Source of the DNA: Streptacidiphilus anmyonensis
GTDB lineage: Bacteria > Actinomycetota > Actinomycetes > Streptomycetales > Streptomycetaceae
NCBI RefSeq assembly: GCF_000787855.1
Contig: NZ_BBPQ01000026.1
Span: 1-64,000 of the forward strand
Direction of reading: 5' to 3'
Length of the DNA: 64,000 nucleotides
Of the stretch, positions 1 through 9,022 are shown one piece after another; positions within the stretch are counted from its first letter, which is position 1; each line of letters opens with the position of its first letter. The notes under the pieces were generated by a model that was given only the letters and a program-made list of their open reading frames with translations, was not told where the DNA came from and ran no database searches. The position numbers and the translations under genes were made by a program.

Positions 1-29
1 TCAGCGGGTGTGTTGATGACGGATGCCAT
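1..29 (-). CDS. Possible 5' end of a gene leaving the window
   Basis: Reading leftward, an ATG at 29-27 is preceded by an AAGGGAG ribosome-binding-like run about 8 bases upstream. The frame stays open to the window edge (MASVINTPA). Only nine codons are visible, so no family can be named. The call rests on the spacing of the ribosome-binding site alone. Confidence 0.3.
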
Positions 30-398
30 GACGGGGCTCCCTTCGTGCTCCGGGTCGCTTGGCTTCGACAAGCTGAGGCGTGTCCTGACGGTAGGCGCGA
101 TTGGCATCCGAGGCGGTTCTCCACCCCTCTGGCGGAGAGATGAAGCAGGCCTGAGGCGATGCGCGGATGGCACGTCGTGACGGGTCGGCAGGAAAGGCCG
201 ACGACGCAGCGAAGATCTAGCTTCGCGCGAAGCCAGGGCTTCTTCGGCGTGCCAGTCGCGGGAGGCGGTCGAGTCCCAGCGATGTGTACCCCAGCGGTGG
301 GTGGACTGGGGGTCGACCAGTTCGCTGGCGGTGTACCGGTTTCCCGCTGGTGTCGCCGTTGCCATGAGCCGACCGGCGGTGACCGGAAAAGTGGGGCC
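30..398. other. Intergenic stretch without a supported gene
   Basis: About 370 bases between the left-edge start codon and the left end of the insertion sequence. Open frames here have no recognisable family and poor starts. No tRNA or terminator stands out. Confidence 0.5.
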
Positions 399-404
399 GA
401 TTCA

Positions 405-428
405 GGGGTCTGGCCCAGGTTGTGTGAC
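405..428 (+). repeat. Left terminal inverted repeat of the ISL3 element
   Basis: 24 bases that are the exact reverse complement of 2754-2777. The sequence GATTCA directly precedes it and directly follows the right end. Confidence 0.9.
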
Positions 429-484
429 GTTGTCGCTCTGCGTAATCGGTTGGTTGGGCGCCCGCCGCCGAATAGGCTCACCGC

Positions 485-1024
485 GTGGCTGGTCCGGTGT
501 TGACGATCGAGTTGTCCAAACCTGTGCCCGATCGGGAGCTCAGTGAGCTTCGTGCGTTCCTGACCAGGGTGTCGTTCTCGCTGTCGGAGAGACGACCAGG
601 GGACTTCTCCGCCTCCATCCACGCAGAGAGGTTGGGCGTCACGGACACGGGCGGGCATGACGGACGCAGGCCGTTCCTCATCACTGTCATGGGTCCCGGG
701 GTCGGTGACGAGGAGATCTTTGAGGCGGAGCACGCTGACGAGGACCTGCTGCCGCTCATCGGCTTCACTCCCACGCACGCGATCGGTGTGTCCGCGATGT
801 GCAACCGGCCGGTCGACCACGTTGCGACGGCAGCGCTGACCGCGGCAATCATGGATCTTGTCGGCGGGGTCGCTATGGCGGAGCTCAGGGAAGACCAGTT
901 CTCTGTTGTGCCTGGCCTTCCAGGGGTGTTGGCGACGTCGTTCGACCGCTGGCCGACCGCGTACGGCTCCGCCACGTTCCTCAGGTCGTGGGCCGAGCTG
1001 CCCGGGTTCCGACTCGTCAAGTAG
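485..1024 (+). CDS. Passenger protein inside the IS, DUF6368-like
   Basis: A 179-residue cytosolic protein of unknown function from a GTG start; no strong ribosome-binding site is visible. The central AMCNRPVDH segment (about residues 103-111) and the C-terminal FLRSW...PGFRLVK ending resemble, from memory, the Streptomyces family DUF6368. There is no membrane segment and no catalytic motif I can name. It lies wholly between the IS ends and converges on the transposase gene, so it should move with the element. The family name is uncertain; the reading frame itself is well supported by its composition and position. Confidence 0.7.
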   Translation: MAGPVLTIELSKPVPDRELSELRAFLTRVSFSLSERRPGDFSASIHAERLGVTDTGGHDGRRPFLITVMGPGVGDEEIFEAEHADEDLLPLIGFTPTHAIGVSAMCNRPVDHVATAALTAAIMDLVGGVAMAELREDQFSVVPGLPGVLATSFDRWPTAYGSATFLRSWAELPGFRLVK

Positions 1025-1036
1025 TTCTGCTCCGAG

Positions 1037-2656
1037 TCAGGCCAGAAGTACTCGCTTGCGCAGGAGCGGGAAGCCGGCACGTCCGAACATTTGTCGTTTC
1101 AGCATCTTGATCCTGTTCACGGCGCCCTCGACGTGGCCGGAGTTCCAGTGCGTGGTCAGTCCGGCGTGGACGGCGGCGTAATCGCTGTTCAGGCCGTTCG
1201 CGAAGGTGCTGATCCCGGGCAGGCCAGCGGCTTTGGCCTCGGCGATCCACTCGGGCAGACGGTCCCCGTCGAGCAGGGTGAGCATCTCGGCGAACGTGGT
1301 GACCAGGTGGGCGGTGGTGTCCAGTTCGGGGCAGTGGGCCAGCAGGGCCTTGCGCCGCACGGCATCGTCGCCGGTAAGTCCGTCGGGATGACGGGTGAGC
1401 CAGTCGGTCGCCTCGCGGACCGTGGGCGGCCGCGGTGGCGGTGGGCCGTCCGGGAGCAGTTCCCGCTGCTTCCATGCGGCGAGCTGGGTGTATCCGCCCC
1501 GGTAGCCCCGGACCGTGATCTCGCCGAGCAGTGCCATGCCGCTGATCCTGCCCGCGGTCTCTTCCCAGCGCCGCAGCGTGTAGGGCTTGTAGGGGTCGAG
1601 CTTGACGGTGCGCGGTGCTGGCGGGCCCTTCATCAGGTCCTGCCACTTCGCGGCCCCCGCGTAGCGGCGCACGGTGTTGCGGCTCCAGCCCAGGTGCTTC
1701 GCGACGGCGCGCTGGCTCATGCCGCCGTCCAGGAGCTCGTGAGCGAGGGCGTGGTTGGCGCGCCGCCGCTCGGCCACTCGCCCGCCCGGGTCCGCCGGTT
1801 CGCCGGCATCGGCGTTGCCAGCGTCGGCGGGCAACTGGATCTCCCACTGGGGTTCGGGCTCCGGTCCGGACTCGGGAACGCGCAGGCAGGCACGGTGGTC
1901 GGTCACAACGCGCTCCACCGCGCGGACCAGGTTCGCCCACAAGTGGTACCGGTCAGCCACCTGCTGGGCCTGCGGCGCCGCGCGGTCCGCCGCCTCCGCG
2001 TAGGCGCTGGCGCGGTCCCGAGCGATCACCTCGATCTGCGGGTGCCTGGCGAGCCACGGGGCGAGCGTGCCCGCGTCGCGCTCGGGCAGCAGGTCCAGGA
2101 CCTCGTGGGTGACCGCGTTCGTGATCACCGTCCCGTAGGTATGGCCCTTGCGCAGCGCGAAATCGTCGACCCCGACCGCCACCGGGGCGCCGACGGCGGG
2201 GTCGGGAAGTTCCATCACCCGCCGCAGCAGCGTGCTGCGACTTGCCCGGATGCCCAGCAGGGTGGCCATCCGGGCGCCGGCCCGCCCGGCCAGCGCCAGA
2301 CCCAGCCCGGACACCGACACACGCTGCCGCTCGGTAACTTGCCCGTGCCGGCGCGTCAGCCCCTCGACCTGCTCGACGAACGTCCGCCGCCGGCACACCG
2401 GGGCCCGGCAAGCGAAGCGGCGCACCCGCAAGGCAACGGTCACGGGCCGCCCGCAGCTGGGCAGGTCCGACGGATAGCGCAGGTAGGAGCCGTGCACTCG
2501 CTCCGACAACGTCCCGCAGTCCGGGCAGACCGCACCCGAGACGACCACGCGGGCCTCGATCCGCGCCACCGGACCGGACACTTCGACACCGACGACCTCC
2601 ACCTGCGGCAGCGACGGGAACAGCAACTCACCGAGCCACGACCACGATTGCGACAC
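1037..2656 (-). CDS. ISL3 family transposase
   Basis: A 539-residue transposase, full length for ISL3. The N-terminus has a zinc-finger-like pair, CPDCG (about residues 44-48) and CRAPVCRRRTF (about 82-92). An acidic DDE-type catalytic core follows, beginning around VAVGVDDFALRKG (about residue 160). A helix-turn-helix-like segment (GGMSQRAVAKHLGWSRNTVRRY) lies near residue 320. No frameshift or internal stop is seen, so the gene is probably functional. About 100 bases separate its start from the right inverted repeat and should hold its promoter. Confidence 0.93.
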   Translation of the reverse strand: MSQSWSWLGELLFPSLPQVEVVGVEVSGPVARIEARVVVSGAVCPDCGTLSERVHGSYLRYPSDLPSCGRPVTVALRVRRFACRAPVCRRRTFVEQVEGLTRRHGQVTERQRVSVSGLGLALAGRAGARMATLLGIRASRSTLLRRVMELPDPAVGAPVAVGVDDFALRKGHTYGTVITNAVTHEVLDLLPERDAGTLAPWLARHPQIEVIARDRASAYAEAADRAAPQAQQVADRYHLWANLVRAVERVVTDHRACLRVPESGPEPEPQWEIQLPADAGNADAGEPADPGGRVAERRRANHALAHELLDGGMSQRAVAKHLGWSRNTVRRYAGAAKWQDLMKGPPAPRTVKLDPYKPYTLRRWEETAGRISGMALLGEITVRGYRGGYTQLAAWKQRELLPDGPPPPRPPTVREATDWLTRHPDGLTGDDAVRRKALLAHCPELDTTAHLVTTFAEMLTLLDGDRLPEWIAEAKAAGLPGISTFANGLNSDYAAVHAGLTTHWNSGHVEGAVNRIKMLKRQMFGRAGFPLLRKRVLLA

Positions 2657-2753
2657 AGCCGCCGAATGTCAGCCGCCCAGGTGACCCGACGGGCCAGTTT
2701 CGGACGATCTCCAGACCCCACGAACGCCCAGAATTCGTCACCGAGCGTCACCG

Positions 2754-2777
2754 GTCACACAACCTGGGCCAGACCCC
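2754..2777 (-). repeat. Right terminal inverted repeat of the ISL3 element
   Basis: 24 bases exactly complementary to the left end at 405-428, followed at once by GATTCA. The end lies about 46 bases beyond the ftsH stop codon, so the insertion did not interrupt ftsH. Confidence 0.9.
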
Positions 2778-2823
2778 GATTCAGACCGTTAACGCCAGTG
2801 AAGCCCGTCACCGACATTCGCGG

Positions 2824-4863
2824 TCAGACGGACTTCGGCCTGTCCTGCCCCTGCACGGTCGGCGAACCGTCGATACGAGTCGGCCGCACGGCTCCTTGCC
2901 GGACCGGCTGTCCACTTGACGCATGACGGAGTTCGCCCCGGTGTGGGGCCACCAGCGTGCCGCGTCCCGGTTCGCCGGGTGCCGGGATTCCCAGCAGCTC
3001 GTAGACCGCGGCGCCGTCGACGGTCTCCCGCGACAGCAGCAGGTCGACCAGGCTGCCCAGCTGGGCGCGGTGCTCGCTGATGAGCTTCGTCGCCGCCTGT
3101 TCGGCCTCGCCGACCAGGCGCGCCACCTCCGTGTCGACGACCGCCTGGGTGGCCTCGGCGTAGGGGCGGCTGGAAAGCGGGGCGCCTCCGCCGAGGAAGA
3201 CCGAGCCGCCCTGCGGGTAGCCGACGGGTCCGAGTGCGGGCGAGAGCCCGAACTCGCGCACCATCTTGGTGGCCAGCTCGGTGGCCTGGGCGAGGTCGTT
3301 GGCGGCGCCGGTCGAGCCCTGGCCGAGCTCGACCAGTTCGGCCGCCCGGCCGCCGAGCCGGACGGCCAGCGTCTCGGTCAGGTAGTCCTCGCCGTACAGG
3401 TGCCGTTCCACCAGTGGCAGTTGCTCGGTGGCGCCGAGGGCCTGGCCGGCCGGGAGGATGGTGACCTTGGCGACGGGATCGGTGTGCGGGAGCAGGGCGG
3501 CGACCAGGGCGTGTCCGGACTCGTGCACGGCGACGGCGTGCTTCTCGGAGGGGAGCAGCACGTTGGAGCCCTCGCGGCGGCCGAGCAGGATGCGGTCGCG
3601 GGCGGTCTCGAAGTCGTCGGCGGTGATGGTGTCCCGGTTGCCGCGGACGGCGGCGATGGCGGCTTCGTTGGCCAGGTTGGCGAGGTCCGCGCCCGAGAAG
3701 CCGGGGGTGCCGCGGGCCACCACCTGCAGGTCCACTTCGGGTGCGAGGCGCTTGCCCTGGCAGTGGACGGCGAGGATGGCGGCCCGCTCGGCGAGGGTGG
3801 GCAGCGGGATCACGACCTGCCGGTCGAACCGGCCGGGCCGCAGCAGCGCCGGGTCCAGCACCTCGGGCCGGTTGGTGGCGGCGAGCACCACGATGCCCTC
3901 GGCCGGGTCGAAGCCGTCCATCTCGGAGAGCAGTTGGTTGAGGGTCTGCTCTCGTTCGTCGTTGGCGACGGGGGACCCGCTGCCGGCGCGGCGGCCGCCG
4001 AGGGCGTCGATCTCGTCGACGAAGACGATGGCGGGCGCGCGCTTGCGTGCCTCGGCGAACAGGTCGCGCACCCGGGCGGCGCCGACGCCGACGAACATCT
4101 CCACGAAACTGGAGCCCGCCACCATCAGGAACGGCACCTCCGCCTCGCCGGCGACGGCGCGGGCCAGCAGCGTCTTTCCGGTCCCGGGCGGCCCGACCAT
4201 GAGCACGCCCCGGGGCCCGGTCGCACCCGCGCGGCGGTAGCGCTCCGGGTGCCGCAGGAAGTCCACGACCTCCGCGATCTCGGCCTTCGCGCCCTCGTAG
4301 CCGGCGACGTCGGCGAACCTCGTGGCAGGCCGCTCGGTGTCGAAGACTTTCATTTTCGACTTGCCGACCCCGAGCGCGCCCTGCATCGCCGTGCCCGCCC
4401 CGCGCGAGATCCGCCGCCAGAACCAGACGATCAGCAGGAACGGAGCGAGCAGCAGGAGCCAGGTCAGCACCTGGGATCCCACCGAGGCGCTCGACGACGA
4501 CGTCTTGGCGTCGATGGTCACGTGCCCGGCTTGCAGCCGGTCCAGCAGGGCCGGGCCCGCCAGCTGGACCGGCACGGTCGTGACGTACTTGTGGCCGTCG
4601 GTGAGCGTGCCGTTGGCGGACCCGTTGGTGGCCAAAGTGACGTCCTTGACCTGATGGGCGTCCACGTCGGTGAGGAACTGCGAGTAGGAGAGCGTCACCT
4701 TGGCCGGCTGGCTGCCGGGGTGCAGCGAGGGCACGGCCAGCCACACCACCAGCGTCAGCAGCATGGCGATCGGCCACAGCCAGTTGCGCCAGCCCGGCGG
4801 CGGCGGGGGCGCCGTCGGTGGGGGCTTGTCCCCGGGGGGTGGCGGCGTCACCTGCCGCGTCAT
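2824..4863 (-). CDS. ftsH: ATP-dependent zinc metalloprotease FtsH
   Basis: A membrane-anchored AAA+ protease of 679 residues that extracts and degrades membrane and soluble proteins. Visible parts: a proline-rich N-tail; two membrane segments (about 28-44 and 132-149) around an extracytoplasmic loop; Walker A GPPGTGKT (224-231); Walker B IVFVDEID (279-286); the second region of homology ending RPGRFDRQ; and the zinc site HESGH (447-451). I chose the ATG at 4863 because a GGGAGGG lies about 7 bases upstream; the frame stays open for about 120 more codons of arginine-rich, unlikely sequence. It may be an accessory copy beside a housekeeping ftsH elsewhere, given its setting; that is inference. 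Confidence 0.93.
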   Translation of the reverse strand: MTRQVTPPPPGDKPPPTAPPPPPGWRNWLWPIAMLLTLVVWLAVPSLHPGSQPAKVTLSYSQFLTDVDAHQVKDVTLATNGSANGTLTDGHKYVTTVPVQLAGPALLDRLQAGHVTIDAKTSSSSASVGSQVLTWLLLLAPFLLIVWFWRRISRGAGTAMQGALGVGKSKMKVFDTERPATRFADVAGYEGAKAEIAEVVDFLRHPERYRRAGATGPRGVLMVGPPGTGKTLLARAVAGEAEVPFLMVAGSSFVEMFVGVGAARVRDLFAEARKRAPAIVFVDEIDALGGRRAGSGSPVANDEREQTLNQLLSEMDGFDPAEGIVVLAATNRPEVLDPALLRPGRFDRQVVIPLPTLAERAAILAVHCQGKRLAPEVDLQVVARGTPGFSGADLANLANEAAIAAVRGNRDTITADDFETARDRILLGRREGSNVLLPSEKHAVAVHESGHALVAALLPHTDPVAKVTILPAGQALGATEQLPLVERHLYGEDYLTETLAVRLGGRAAELVELGQGSTGAANDLAQATELATKMVREFGLSPALGPVGYPQGGSVFLGGGAPLSSRPYAEATQAVVDTEVARLVGEAEQAATKLISEHRAQLGSLVDLLLSRETVDGAAVYELLGIPAPGEPGRGTLVAPHRGELRHASSGQPVRQGAVRPTRIDGSPTVQGQDRPKSV

Positions 4864-5380
4864 GACGGCCCTCCCGGAGCGCTCACCAGCGCCCGGGCGG
4901 CGCCGCAAGCCTTGGCAGTGCGCAGCATGGGCGAAATCCTTCCCCAAGGACCGGCGGATCCTCGTTGCAGCTCCCATGCTGCGACTGTCCCGGCCGTTTC
5001 CGTAGGGCCGGGTTGGCCGGATCGATGGGCCGAACGGGCCCCACCACCGCGAACGCGGCCGAGACGCGCTGCGAGCGGTCAGTGCGCCGTGCTCGGTCGA
5101 GTCAAGGACACTGCCGAAGACCGGTTCCCCCAGAGCAGGCCGGGACGCTGCCGCTCCAGGTGTGCTCCGTGGTCTCCCTGCTCGCCGGCGCGGTCGGTCT
5201 GCTGCACCAACGCGGATCACACCGCGTCAAGCGTTCCGTCGCGGCCGACAGGGTCTGACGCTGGGCGGTATCAGCTCGTCGGGGACGGTCACGCCGACCG
5301 CACGGCAACGTCGCCACCGCCATGCGGCCCGGCCTGCGACTGTCTGGACACCGGCGTGTCCGCCAGGGCCGCGTCCCGCC
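4864..5380. other. Intergenic region upstream of ftsH
   Basis: About 520 bases between the ftsH start and the small minus-strand gene at 5381-5629. It should contain the ftsH promoter. No convincing gene, RNA or terminator is seen. Confidence 0.5.
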
Positions 5381-5629
5381 TCAGGTCTCACTCGCGAAGA
5401 CGGCGCCGACCGTGGTGACCCGGGTCACCACGCGGTGGCCGCCCTCGCTCCGCTCGGTGATCATCTCGTTCTCGGCCAGGGTCCTCAGTGTTCGCCCCAC
5501 GTCGTCCACCGGCATGCCGGTGCGCTGCACGACGTCCCGGTCGGTGGGGAAGCGCCGCAGTTCCTCGAACAGCTCGGCCAGCGCCCGCAGCACGTTCTTG
5601 AGGTCCTGCGCAGTGATCTCGCCGTCCAC
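5381..5629 (-). CDS. Small putative winged-helix protein
   Basis: An 82-residue cytosolic protein starting at GTG. The predicted order is an amphipathic helix (LKNVLRALAELFEELRRFP), then a helix-turn-helix-like stretch (DVVQRTGMPVDDVGRTLRTLAENEMI) and a short strand-rich tail. This looks like a minimal winged helix such as those in MarR- or FeoC-type small regulators. No specific family was recognised. It stands alone with gaps on both sides. Confidence 0.6.
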   Translation of the reverse strand: MDGEITAQDLKNVLRALAELFEELRRFPTDRDVVQRTGMPVDDVGRTLRTLAENEMITERSEGGHRVVTRVTTVGAVFASET

Positions 5630-5953
5630 ACGTCCACCGTAGGCCGGGGTCGTCCCGGCCGCCTCTCCGTGCGTTGGCTCGGGCCGGAGCGCACGACCGG
5701 ACCCGGGACCAAGAAGGGGTACCTATGGTGATGGGTCGTCACGCAGTCCGGTGCGCGTAGCGTGGGCAGTGACTGGTGCGCCATCACCACCGTGCCCGCC
5801 GGGTCGGCCCCGCCGAGGCGGCGGTCCGCGCGTCCTGGGGACCGGTCCCCGTGCCACCGCCCACCCCACACGACCGAGGCCGCAGGAGCTGTCCCGCAGC
5901 CGGGAGCGGCTGCCGGTATGCGGCCCCCCGGGCTGACGCACGGCTTTCGGGCA
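5630..5953. other. Intergenic stretch
   Basis: About 320 bases without a gene I can support. The open frames here are arginine/proline-rich and lack recognisable domains. Confidence 0.5.
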
Positions 5954-6790
5954 TCAAACGGGGCTCTGGGGGGCGAAGGGCAGCAGCTCCTCGCGCCCCT
6001 TGCTGACCACCCCGTAGTGGGCCTCCGGAACCTCGATCCAGGCGCCGGGCAGATCTCCGACCGGCTCGGAGACCACCAGGCGCGCATCGTCGGCCGCCTT
6101 CTCACGCAGGACAGGCCGATCGGGATACATCTCCCTGAGCTGCGGGACGCTCCGGTTGAAGTAGAGCGATCGACTCCGGCCCTCGCTCGAGTACCGGAAC
6201 GCCCACAAAGAATCACCGTCGCTGGTCGCGATCGTCCCCTGGAAGGGGAACTGGTGCCCGTGCGCCCGTCCGCGCTCCTCGACAAACCCGATCATGCGCG
6301 CGACAGCGCCTGGAGGGTTGTCTTCGAGCCCGAAGGTGAGCGCCAGGTAGAACATCAGCTCGGTGTCCGTCGTGCCGGTGATGTTCACGTAGAGCGCGGG
6401 GTCGATCTCGAAGGCGAGATCGCGTTTGATATCGCTGAGCCCGTCGATGAAGCCGTTGTGCATCCACAGCCACCGCTGGTGGCGGAACGGGTGGCAGTTG
6501 GTCTGCTGGACAGACGATCCGATGGCCGCGCGGATGTGCGCGAAGAACAGTGGTGAGGTGGTGTGCGCCGACAACTCGCGCAGGTTGGCGTCGTTCCAGG
6601 CCGGCTCCGTGCCGCGGAACACACCCGGGGTGTCCGTGCCGTCGTACCAGCCGATTCCGAAGCCGTCGCCGTTGGCCGTCTCGGCTCCGAGCTTGGAATG
6701 CAGACTCTGATCGATGAGCGAGTGGACCGGTGTGTAGAGAACATCCGTCAGCCGGATGGGCGAGCCCCTGTAGGCGAGCCATCGGCACAT
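5954..6790 (-). CDS. Class II glutamine amidotransferase
   Basis: A 278-residue stand-alone Ntn-type amidotransferase of the YafJ/EgtC kind. The initiator Met is followed by the nucleophile Cys2 (MCRWLAYRG), with GDGFGIGWY near residue 42, FAHIRAA and QQTNCHPF (ammonia-transfer and substrate region), and MHNGFI near 110. The start is fixed by the AAAGGAGGT ribosome-binding site 5 bases upstream and by the need for Cys at position 2. No synthetase partner lies next to it, so the acceptor substrate is unknown. Full length for the family. Confidence 0.88.
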   Translation of the reverse strand: MCRWLAYRGSPIRLTDVLYTPVHSLIDQSLHSKLGAETANGDGFGIGWYDGTDTPGVFRGTEPAWNDANLRELSAHTTSPLFFAHIRAAIGSSVQQTNCHPFRHQRWLWMHNGFIDGLSDIKRDLAFEIDPALYVNITGTTDTELMFYLALTFGLEDNPPGAVARMIGFVEERGRAHGHQFPFQGTIATSDGDSLWAFRYSSEGRSRSLYFNRSVPQLREMYPDRPVLREKAADDARLVVSEPVGDLPGAWIEVPEAHYGVVSKGREELLPFAPQSPV

Positions 6791-8037
6791 GGTCTACCTC
6801 CTTTGACGTAACGGCCAGTCGTTTCCTTCGGTGCAAGAACGCCGGTACGCGTCAGGTGCTCCACAAATTGTTGATGAGCAGGAGCTGGATTCAAGCGCAG
6901 CGGGGCTCAGCGGAAGGGCGGTGATCGGCGTGCTCTATGGCCGGCCGGCTTCGCTCGCACCGGGTGGTTGTCATGGCGGTAGCCAGTAAGCCTTGCGCTG
7001 CATCGCACCCCGCCCTGGTGATCGCCCGTCAGGGCGAAATCGTCAGGGGGATCGTGCGGAGCGGACCGCAGGTGTCCAGTTCGAGACTTTGCGAAGCCTG
7101 GCCTACCAAGGCGAGCGGCACCTGTCCGGCTCGGTGTCCTACCCGCCTTCGGGCAGGACAGGTGCGTGGCATCGAGATGTCATGGCCGACGATGAGGCTG
7201 ACCTTTTCATTGTTTGCCCAGACCATTCCGTCCGCCAGATGGTGCGAGGATCGGCGGAGCCGTTGCTGGTGCTCATGCGGACGCAGTGATAACTGGTGAC
7301 GTGAGTGTGGAATTGCAACCAGTGCCGACAGGCCGGAAACACTGTCGAAGCGCGGCCGCCCGACGGCGGTCGACGGGCCGGGCCTTGTGGCGGACACAAC
7401 CGCCAGGATCCGTCCCAGACTTCTCACTTCACCCGGCTCGGCATCTCGGTCAAGTCCTGCCAAGTCGTCCGCGCGGACGCCGCCGCTGGATAGGCGATGG
7501 TCTCGTGTACCAGGAGAAGACACGCTTCCTGCGCTTCGCTGCTCTCGGTCATTCGGGAACATATAAGCCCACGCCGACATTCCACGTTCGAAACCGACGG
7601 CATCTGACCCGCCTCCAGGCTGGGGCTTCGGCCAGGATGCAAGCCCCTGGTCACCGTGCAAGGCTGGCTCTTGGGGTCCGACGAGGGGCTCCCTCCGACC
7701 CGCGAGGCGATCCGCCTCCTACAGGGCCGATGCGTTTGGCACCCCGGTGGGAGGCATGCGGACACGACACCAGGCCAGATCTCGGAGGCCCTTCGTAGCC
7801 GGGTGGACCAGGCTCTGGGCATCGTCCTGGCCGTTAGCGGCACAGAGTTCTCACAGGATCGGCCGTGATCGCCGGCGTGCTCTGACTGGCGTTCCACACG
7901 TCTTGGGACACCGTCGCGCTCATCGCTGCCGACATCCACAACCAGTAGGCGCTCTGAGTCGGACCGCACGCGCAGGCATGTCTGAACTTGAGGTCCCACA
8001 CCTACCGGCCGCCAGCAAGGCGCATTACTTCGAGCGA
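6791..8037. other. 1.2-kb gene-poor region with possible gene remnants
   Basis: No intact gene could be supported. A plus-strand frame around 7180-7289 (ending PLLVLMRTQ) and another around 7656-7868 (containing ALRSRVDQALGIVLA, faintly like an ANTAR helix) look more protein-like than their surroundings. They lack proper starts and neighbours. They may be decayed stress-protein genes; this is weak inference. Confidence 0.4.
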
Positions 8038-8517
8038 ATGTTCATCAAGAGAACGGAGTACGGACATGGCATCACCACCCCTGACACCGAGGAGCTGGGG
8101 CCGGTGGACTACCTCGTTGTCGAGTTCCCGCCGGCTACCTCGCACTTCACCGGCGAGATGGCTGCAGAGCTCGACAAGCTGGTCACCTCAGGGACCATCC
8201 GGATCCTGGACCTGGTCATCCTGACGAAGGGGGCAGACGGCGAGCTGGACGTACTGGAGGTCGATGACCTCGACAACGTCGGCGAACTGGTTGCCGCAGA
8301 AGCCCAGCTGGCCGGTCTGCTCACCGAAGAGGACGTCATCGACCTGGCCGCCGCCATGGAACCGGGTACGACAGCCGGGGTGCTGGTCTGGGAGAACCTA
8401 TGGGCGGGGCCCTTCGCCTCCGCCGCACGCCGCTCGGGAGGCCAGCTCATCGCCAACGGGCGCATTCCGATCCAGGCCATCCTGGCCTCGATCGAAGCCG
8501 ACGAACAGGGAGTATGA
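8038..8517 (+). CDS. DUF6325 family protein (formerly DUF1269-like)
   Basis: About 159 residues of unknown function. The core motifs are those I associate with this actinobacterial family: GPVDYLVVEFP near the N-terminus, LVTSGTIRILDLVILTKGADG, GLLTEEDVIDLAAAMEPGTTAGVLVWENLWA and GGQLIANGRIP. The start is uncertain. In-frame ATGs lie at 7978 and 8038 with weak ribosome-binding sites. A better-placed site (CGGAG before the ATG at 8066) is in the wrong frame, which could mean a small indel near the 5' end. The next gene begins 2 bases after the stop, so the two are probably cotranscribed. Confidence 0.82.
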   Translation: MFIKRTEYGHGITTPDTEELGPVDYLVVEFPPATSHFTGEMAAELDKLVTSGTIRILDLVILTKGADGELDVLEVDDLDNVGELVAAEAQLAGLLTEEDVIDLAAAMEPGTTAGVLVWENLWAGPFASAARRSGGQLIANGRIPIQAILASIEADEQGV

Positions 8518-8518
8518 G

Positions 8519-8701
8519 ATGCCCATCGGACCCATGCGTAGAGGACGACGTGGGGTCATCGGTGGCCCCGTTGTTCGCACAGCGGCCGTCGCGGGCACTG
8601 CAGCTGTCGTTGCCCACGGGGTCGGTCGCCGCAGTGACCGGCGCGAGGATCGGCGGGACGACCGTGAAGACCGCCGTGAAGACCGCCGGGACCGGCGCTG
8701 A
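8519..8701 (+). CDS. Small Arg/Asp/Glu-rich tailed protein
   Basis: A 60-residue protein, MPIGPMRRGRRG then a short hydrophobic stretch (VRTAAVAGTAAVVAHGV), ending in a charged repeat of RRED/RRDD units. GGGAG lies 6 bases before the ATG and the gene starts 2 bases after the DUF6325 stop. Small partners of this shape commonly follow DUF6325 genes in actinomycetes. The hydrophobic part is short for a membrane anchor. Function unknown. Confidence 0.65.
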   Translation: MPIGPMRRGRRGVIGGPVVRTAAVAGTAAVVAHGVGRRSDRREDRRDDREDRREDRRDRR

Positions 8702-9022
8702 CCCTACCCGTAAGCGGACACGGAAATGAGGGCCCGCCCACCGGGTTCGACACCTCGTGCGGGTTCTTCCGCTTCCAGTTCGGTGGGGCGACCGGGGGCA
8801 GGGCCAGCATCGCCGACCTGTCAGCCCTTCACAGTGACCTGGAGGGCAACGAAGTCCTCATGATTCCGGTCTGCAGAGGTCCCGGCGAAGTCCGCGCTCG
8901 GGTTCAGAGAGCCAGGTGACCGCGTGGACACGCAGAGCACCGCTCAACGCCCAGGGCTGAGACGTCGGCTGGTCTACGCTGACCAACGTGTTCGCGTCAC
9001 CGAGTCCTAACGGCGGCCGCCC
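8702..9022. other. Intergenic stretch with a possible coding remnant
   Basis: About 320 bases. A short plus-strand frame around 8730-8880 (TGFDTSCGFFRFQFGG... EGNEVLMIPVCRG) is unusually protein-like but has no clear start and no recognised family. It could be the end of a decayed gene. Confidence 0.35.

Larger units (their letters stand above)
405..2777. mobile_element. ISL3-family insertion sequence carrying a passenger gene
   Basis: The element is 2373 bp with perfect 24-bp inverted ends (405-428 and 2754-2777; outer bases GGGGTCTGGCCCAGG). It is flanked on both sides by the direct repeat GATTCA (399-404 and 2778-2783), which looks like a target duplication. ISL3 elements are usually reported to make 8-bp duplications, so only 6 matching bases is a small anomaly. 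It contains a full-length transposase gene (minus strand) and a convergent passenger gene (plus strand), with 12 bases between their stops. Perfect ends and an intact transposase suggest recent and possibly still active movement. Confidence 0.88.

Noticed and set aside
262-300. A TPsiC-arm-like GGTCGAGTCCC suggesting a tRNA
   Set aside because: No acceptor or anticodon stem could be paired around it.
1091-2926. A 611-codon plus-strand open frame over the IS transposase
   Set aside because: Antisense of the transposase and runs through the right inverted repeat.
2923-5418. An 831-codon open frame on the plus strand across ftsH
   Set aside because: It is the antisense of ftsH; high GC keeps the opposite strand open. 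Its translation has no domain, while the minus strand has all FtsH motifs.
5723-5941. A 72-codon minus-strand frame
   Set aside because: Gly/Pro/Arg-rich composition, no ribosome-binding site and no family.
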